Of a stretch of 64,000 bases of DNA, positions 60,441 to 64,000 are shown in pieces. Numbering within the stretch: the first letter of the stretch is position 1; each line of letters starts with the position of its first letter. A program made the translations under genes and the position numbers. The stretch is taken from contig NC_067490.1 of assembly GCF_947179515.1 (NCBI RefSeq), forward strand, positions 28,123,327 through 28,187,326. Direction: 5' to 3'. Under the pieces are notes generated by a model that saw only the letters and a program-made list of their open reading frames with translations, ran no database searches and was not told the DNA's origin. Source of the DNA: Apodemus sylvaticus. Its lineage: Eukaryota > Chordata > Mammalia > Rodentia > Muridae.

Positions 60441-61849
60441 TCGCCCTCTCTCGGTCCCCTAGGAACAAGCAGGAAGGAAAATCAAACTTTATCCTTCTCT
60501 GATCAGGTCCCTGCATGTGCGTGTTCTGGGAACCAGTTTCCTCCAGGCGGATGCTGCATTGCTTCAGGAGGCAAACACCATCCCCTCGGGTCCTTAAAGG
60601 TCCCGGTGGTCCCTTCCGAGGGTTAGCTTTCAGGCTGCGCGCCAGCCCAAAGGAAGGGCAGCAGGCACTAGAGAGGTGGCATGGAGGCAGAGATTTGGTG
60701 ATTCTATTAACCAGTTCTTGCCGGGTTTCATTGCCTGGCAAAGAAGGAATTCTGTCTCAACAGCCTAGGGGCGTGTGTATGTGTAGTGTTGGCGGTACAG
60801 TACCGGAGTCTGGCATGGAGTTCTTGACCTAACAGGTCAGCAGGTTCCCTTCCTTTGGAGTTTCGAGGCCCATGCGTATTGGTCTCTGGCCAACTCTTTG
60901 AGAGAACAAGTGGAGGTTTAATTTCATAAGGTGAACTTGTATAGTGTGAGGAGAAGCTCACTGCAGCCGGCCCAATAGAGAAGGTGCTGTCTTCGGCCCA
61001 TGCATCATGACCTGTCTTGTTCTGATTCTCTGTCTCCTAAGCGGAAAGGACTGGAACTTTGCAGAGAGGATAGCCCTAGACCCGTGGTAGCATAAAATTG
61101 TGGGAAAGCGCTATGAAAAAAAACCGAGGCGCTGCGAATACAAGATAGTATTGCTATTATTAGCGATAGTTATGGACCCGAGCTTCCTTCTTGTGAGAAA
61201 ATTGTACTTTTTCACATTTTGGCATACTGACATTGCTTTGCTAAAGCTTTTGGGTGAGAGCCGAGTTTTTTCTATAGTTCGATTCTGATTTGCATGTTTG
61301 ATAGCCTCCAGTTATGTTCTCTGAAAGACACACAAGCCACCCCCAAAATGTGATGACAGTCTTTTCCCTCTGAACTATTGGAAGAATTCCCAAGCTATCT
61401 TTGTTTTCCAATGAGGCATCTTCGGATTTTGCAGTTTGTTCTTAATACTGTTTGGGTGTGGTATTCAAGTGGTGTTTAAAAATGTGTGCCTCAGATGCAT
61501 GGGTCTGTGCGTGTCTTCCTTGTAAGAGATACTTCAGACAATATTCTTCTGTGCTATTCTGGGGTGGGTAAAAGTGTTGAACTGAATTTGTAACCGAAAG
61601 CACAATTAAAAATGAAGTGTTATTTTTGAAGGGCAGAAGTGTTGTCATGGGAATGGTGACTTGTAAATGAACTTCGGAATCCAAGGTTTGAAAAGAGGTG
61701 AACCTGATTATTTAAATTCATAGAAGCAGATTCTGAATATCTGCCCAGTTGCTCTAAAGCCATCATGTATGTATCCCCACGTGATTTTTCTGTGATTCCT
61801 CATGTGGCATTCTGTATGAAAGATGCCTCTTAGAGATTTAACTCGTGAT

Positions 61850-61955
61850 ATTTCAAGTCTGAAATTGAGGCCCAGAAAGGAGAAAGACTTGGCCAAGACT
61901 GCACAGCCGGTAAGACTCCTGCCCAGGTATAACGAGTCCCTTTTAGTCTTCTATT
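61850..61955 (-). repeat. Probable MIR (ancient SINE)
   Basis: TGAAATTGAGGCCCAGAAAG, GACTTGGCCAAGACTGCACAGCCGGTAAG is the inverted MIR core (normally GAGGCTCAGAGAGG...ACTTGCCCAAGGTCACACAGC). Confidence 0.75.
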
Positions 61956-62136
61956 AATTGTATCATAAACTACAAGAGTTGCCTTTGCATCTCTCCCTTC
62001 TCTTATAAAATTAACTCTTTGTCTGCCAGGGAAGTCTTTGCTTTCCAAAGCCTCCAGGAGTAGGAATCTCTAAGCAGATGTGGTTTTGAGACACGTGTGG
62101 TGGGAGAGTATGGAATAAACCTCTTGACTGTACCTG

Positions 62137-62202
62137 GGGAGATGCATGGGAGATGCATGGGAGATGCATGGGAGATGCATGGGAGATGCATGGGAGATGC
62201 AT
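62137..62202. repeat. Exact 11-bp x 6 tandem repeat with NsiI-type palindromes
   Basis: Six perfect copies of GGGAGATGCAT at 62137, 62148, 62159, 62170, 62181 and 62192. Each contains the palindrome ATGCAT, so palindromes recur once every 11 bases, close to one helical turn. It lies in the presumed intron 1. Confidence 0.98.
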
Positions 62203-62349
62203 CCCATGTGTGCAGCAGATGGCAGTCTGCATCAAACCCGATCACAAGCCCTGCTGGTGGCACTTCTATTCAGCCATAGTAGGTACAGCAAATTAGAGCC
62301 AAGGGTCCTACTAGTAATAACTGCTGCTTCTTCTTGGCTTTGGGTCACC

Positions 62350-62487
62350 TTTGTTTGTTTGTTTGTTTGTTTGTTTGTTTGAGACAGGGTCTCACTATGT
62401 AGCAGAGGCCAAATGGCCTCCTCTTCTTTTCCTGTTTCTCGTCTCCCTGGTGTTGGGATTATACGCACGTGCCACCATGCTCAGCCA
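62350..62487 (-). repeat. B1 SINE with (TTTG)n tail
   Basis: GTTTGTTTGTTTG run, GAGACAGGGTCTCACTATGTAG and CACGTGCCACCATGCTCAGCC; the middle is diverged. Confidence 0.8.
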
Positions 62488-63748
62488 GTCAAGAGTCGTC
62501 ATTTTAGAAGGAGTGTAGACCAAATAGGACTTGAATAAAATGGCCAATGTGATTGCACGGTTATAACTCCCCCATTAAAATGTAGTCCAGCCTCCTCTCC
62601 AGCACAGGGTTTGAAATCAAGTCTTACTTTTCCCCCCTCGTGTTAGGAGCCTGCTATTATCCAACTCCAGAGCACCTACAGGGAATATAAACTGTTTGTC
62701 GCTCACCTTCCTGTGTGATTAGTAAAGGTGGCTGCTATTTCCAAAGATGCTCCGTGGAGGGGAGCTGCTTTTCACTGTGGACTGTGCGGTTCCTTTGCAA
62801 AATCAAACTGCTTCATCTCGGATTATGACAGCCTGAACGTTGGCAGTTCCTAGTGGTCAGCCTCTGGGCCCAGTTACAAAATCATAAGCTGGTGTTACAC
62901 TGTTACAATTTGTAGCTCCTTTTCTCCACCCTTTTCAGTGTCCTGACAGGAATACTATTGCAACTTACCTGAGGCTACTTTGTTTAATACACAGATCCCC
63001 TCTGCCCTGCACCCCCTGCACCCTGCACCTGCCTGAGGGGAGAATATAGCCAAGGCTCCTTCCAGCTACCTATGCAGTCAGTCCAAGCTGGTCTAGAATT
63101 TGCAATGCTCCTTCTGCATGGGATCCTGAATGAACGTTCTAGTCTCAAACCTTAATTCTCTTGAGTTTCTCCTGGTCTGAATCTCTTTTCTGTATGCTGC
63201 ATTCATGCACAAAAATTCTACTGAATTTAAGCTGGCTTCAGTGCTGGCCCTCAAATGTTCCATACACATGTACTGTTAAGCAAATGCTGTGTCTGGGTTT
63301 CAGCCCTAACAAGCCCCAGTCATTCCTCTTATGTCTAAGGTCCATCTCAGGCCAGAGAATGACGTAAATAAAACTCCTTGCAAGCCTAACTCCCTCACTT
63401 CATAAATCTAATGAAACAGAGGAGTGACATATGAGGTTATGTTTGTGGCAAATAAGAAATCAGGGATTGAGATTCCTTTCAATGGAAGGCTTGGTTTATA
63501 TCTTAACTTTGGTGATTCCTGCCTCTTAAATTTTTTTGTTTTTCCGTTCTCCAATTTAAATCGTAATAGAATTTATTGCATTCAGGATGCAGATTGACAG
63601 TGTACTCGATCTGTGAATGACAGTGAAGGGTTGATTGTTGGACTCCCTATCTTACTGGGGAGATATAGCCAAGGTGTGTATCTTACTAGTCTTCTCCTCT
63701 TAACACTTTTTAGCCTGTTGTCCAGGAAGCTCAATCTGAAAATTTTCT
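62488..63748. other. Unassigned intronic DNA
   Basis: No repeat recognised except possibly a short CACCCCCTGCACCCTGCACC tandem at about 63009-63030. No exon supported. Confidence 0.4.
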
Positions 63749-63749
63749 C

Positions 63750-63938
63750 TTTTTTTTTTCTAAAGATTTATTTATTATTATATGTAAGTACACTGTTGCT
63801 GTCTTCAGACACACCAGAAGAGGGCGTCAGATCTCATTACAAATGGTTGTGAGCCACCATGTGGTTGCTGGGATTTGAACTCAGGACCTTCAGAAGAGCA
63901 GTCGGTGCTCTTAACCTCTGAGCCATTTCCCCAGCCCC
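63750..63938 (-). repeat. B2 SINE
   Basis: TCTAAAGATTTATTTATTATT, GCTGTCTTCAGACACACCAG, GAGCCACCATGTGGTTGC and GAGCCATTTCCCCAGCCCC. CTGAAAATTTTC on the left and CTGAAATTTTTC on the right are an imperfect target duplication. Confidence 0.95.
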
Positions 63939-64000
63939 TGAAATTTTTCTTTAAGTTTGGCGATTGGATGTCACATTTCTTTATGATGGATAGGTGGGGG

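Larger units (their letters stand above)
59947..64000 (+). other. Probable intron 1 of the unidentified gene (open at the right)
   Basis: From the donor at 59947 I find no convincing second coding exon to the window end. The interval contains the island's 3' half, unique DNA (about 60480-61850), a MIR, an 11-bp tandem array, a B1 and a B2. First introns of several kilobases are ordinary for mouse genes. Confidence 0.55.

Noticed and set aside
59800..60462. 220-codon plus-strand frame as a single-exon gene
   Set aside because: A strong donor follows codon 49, and the remainder is low-complexity Arg/Gly/Pro from CpG-island sequence, so I keep only exon 1.

Overview
This window is mammalian nuclear DNA, almost certainly mouse (Mus). 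The evidence is the dense set of rodent SINEs (B1, B2, B3, B4, ID), mouse-type L1 3' ends, rodent ERV LTRs, a URR1-type hAT element in two copies, and very long CA, GA and polypurine microsatellites. There are no bacterial-style genes. Nearly all open frames in the window are read-through of microsatellites or SINE consensus and are not genes.

Layout. 1-59,500 is repeat-rich intergenic (or distal upstream) DNA. Notable blocks are: an L1 fragment holding a 308-bp LTR with a 6-bp target duplication (3.6-4.9 kb); an ERV LTR-like block (6.5-7.3 kb); a 595-bp LTR flanked by a 4-bp duplication (9.3-9.9 kb); a 420-bp polypyrimidine tract grown beside a B1 (12.5-12.9 kb); CA/CAGA arrays (15.2-15.6 kb); an L1 3' UTR (16.8-17.5 kb); and a 16-bp minisatellite (22.4-22.5 kb). 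The best preserved mobile element is a complete 5.6-kb class II (beta-type) endogenous retrovirus at 29,511-35,101. It has two LTRs, a 6-bp target duplication, a tRNA-Lys-type primer site, a splice donor, a frameshifted protease with G-patch, an env transmembrane remnant and a polypurine tract. Most of its interior is about 2.8 kb of AT-rich DNA with no recognisable retroviral gene. It sits inside a rodent repeat that itself sits inside a B4 SINE. At 50.0-50.9 kb there is an Rps24 processed pseudogene on the minus strand, split by a solo LTR with a 5-bp target duplication. At 56.9-57.8 kb lies a very long GGA/GAA polypurine array with a B1 inside it.

The only real protein-coding gene I can support starts at the CpG island at about 59.6-60.4 kb. 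Exon 1 on the plus strand has an ATG at 59,800 and a donor at 59,947, and encodes 49 residues that look like a mitochondrial targeting leader. The rest of the window (about 60-64 kb) is then intron 1 and holds a MIR, a B1, a B2 and an exact 11-bp x 6 tandem repeat. I could not name the gene from 49 residues.

Several unique stretches (notably 35.4-36.0 kb, also 40.5-41.0 and 45.5-45.9 kb) look unlike repeat DNA and keep CpGs or homeodomain-like AT motifs. They are candidates for conserved regulatory elements, which only a cross-species alignment can settle. Repeat family names below are from memory of consensus sequences. Where I was unsure of a family I say so.
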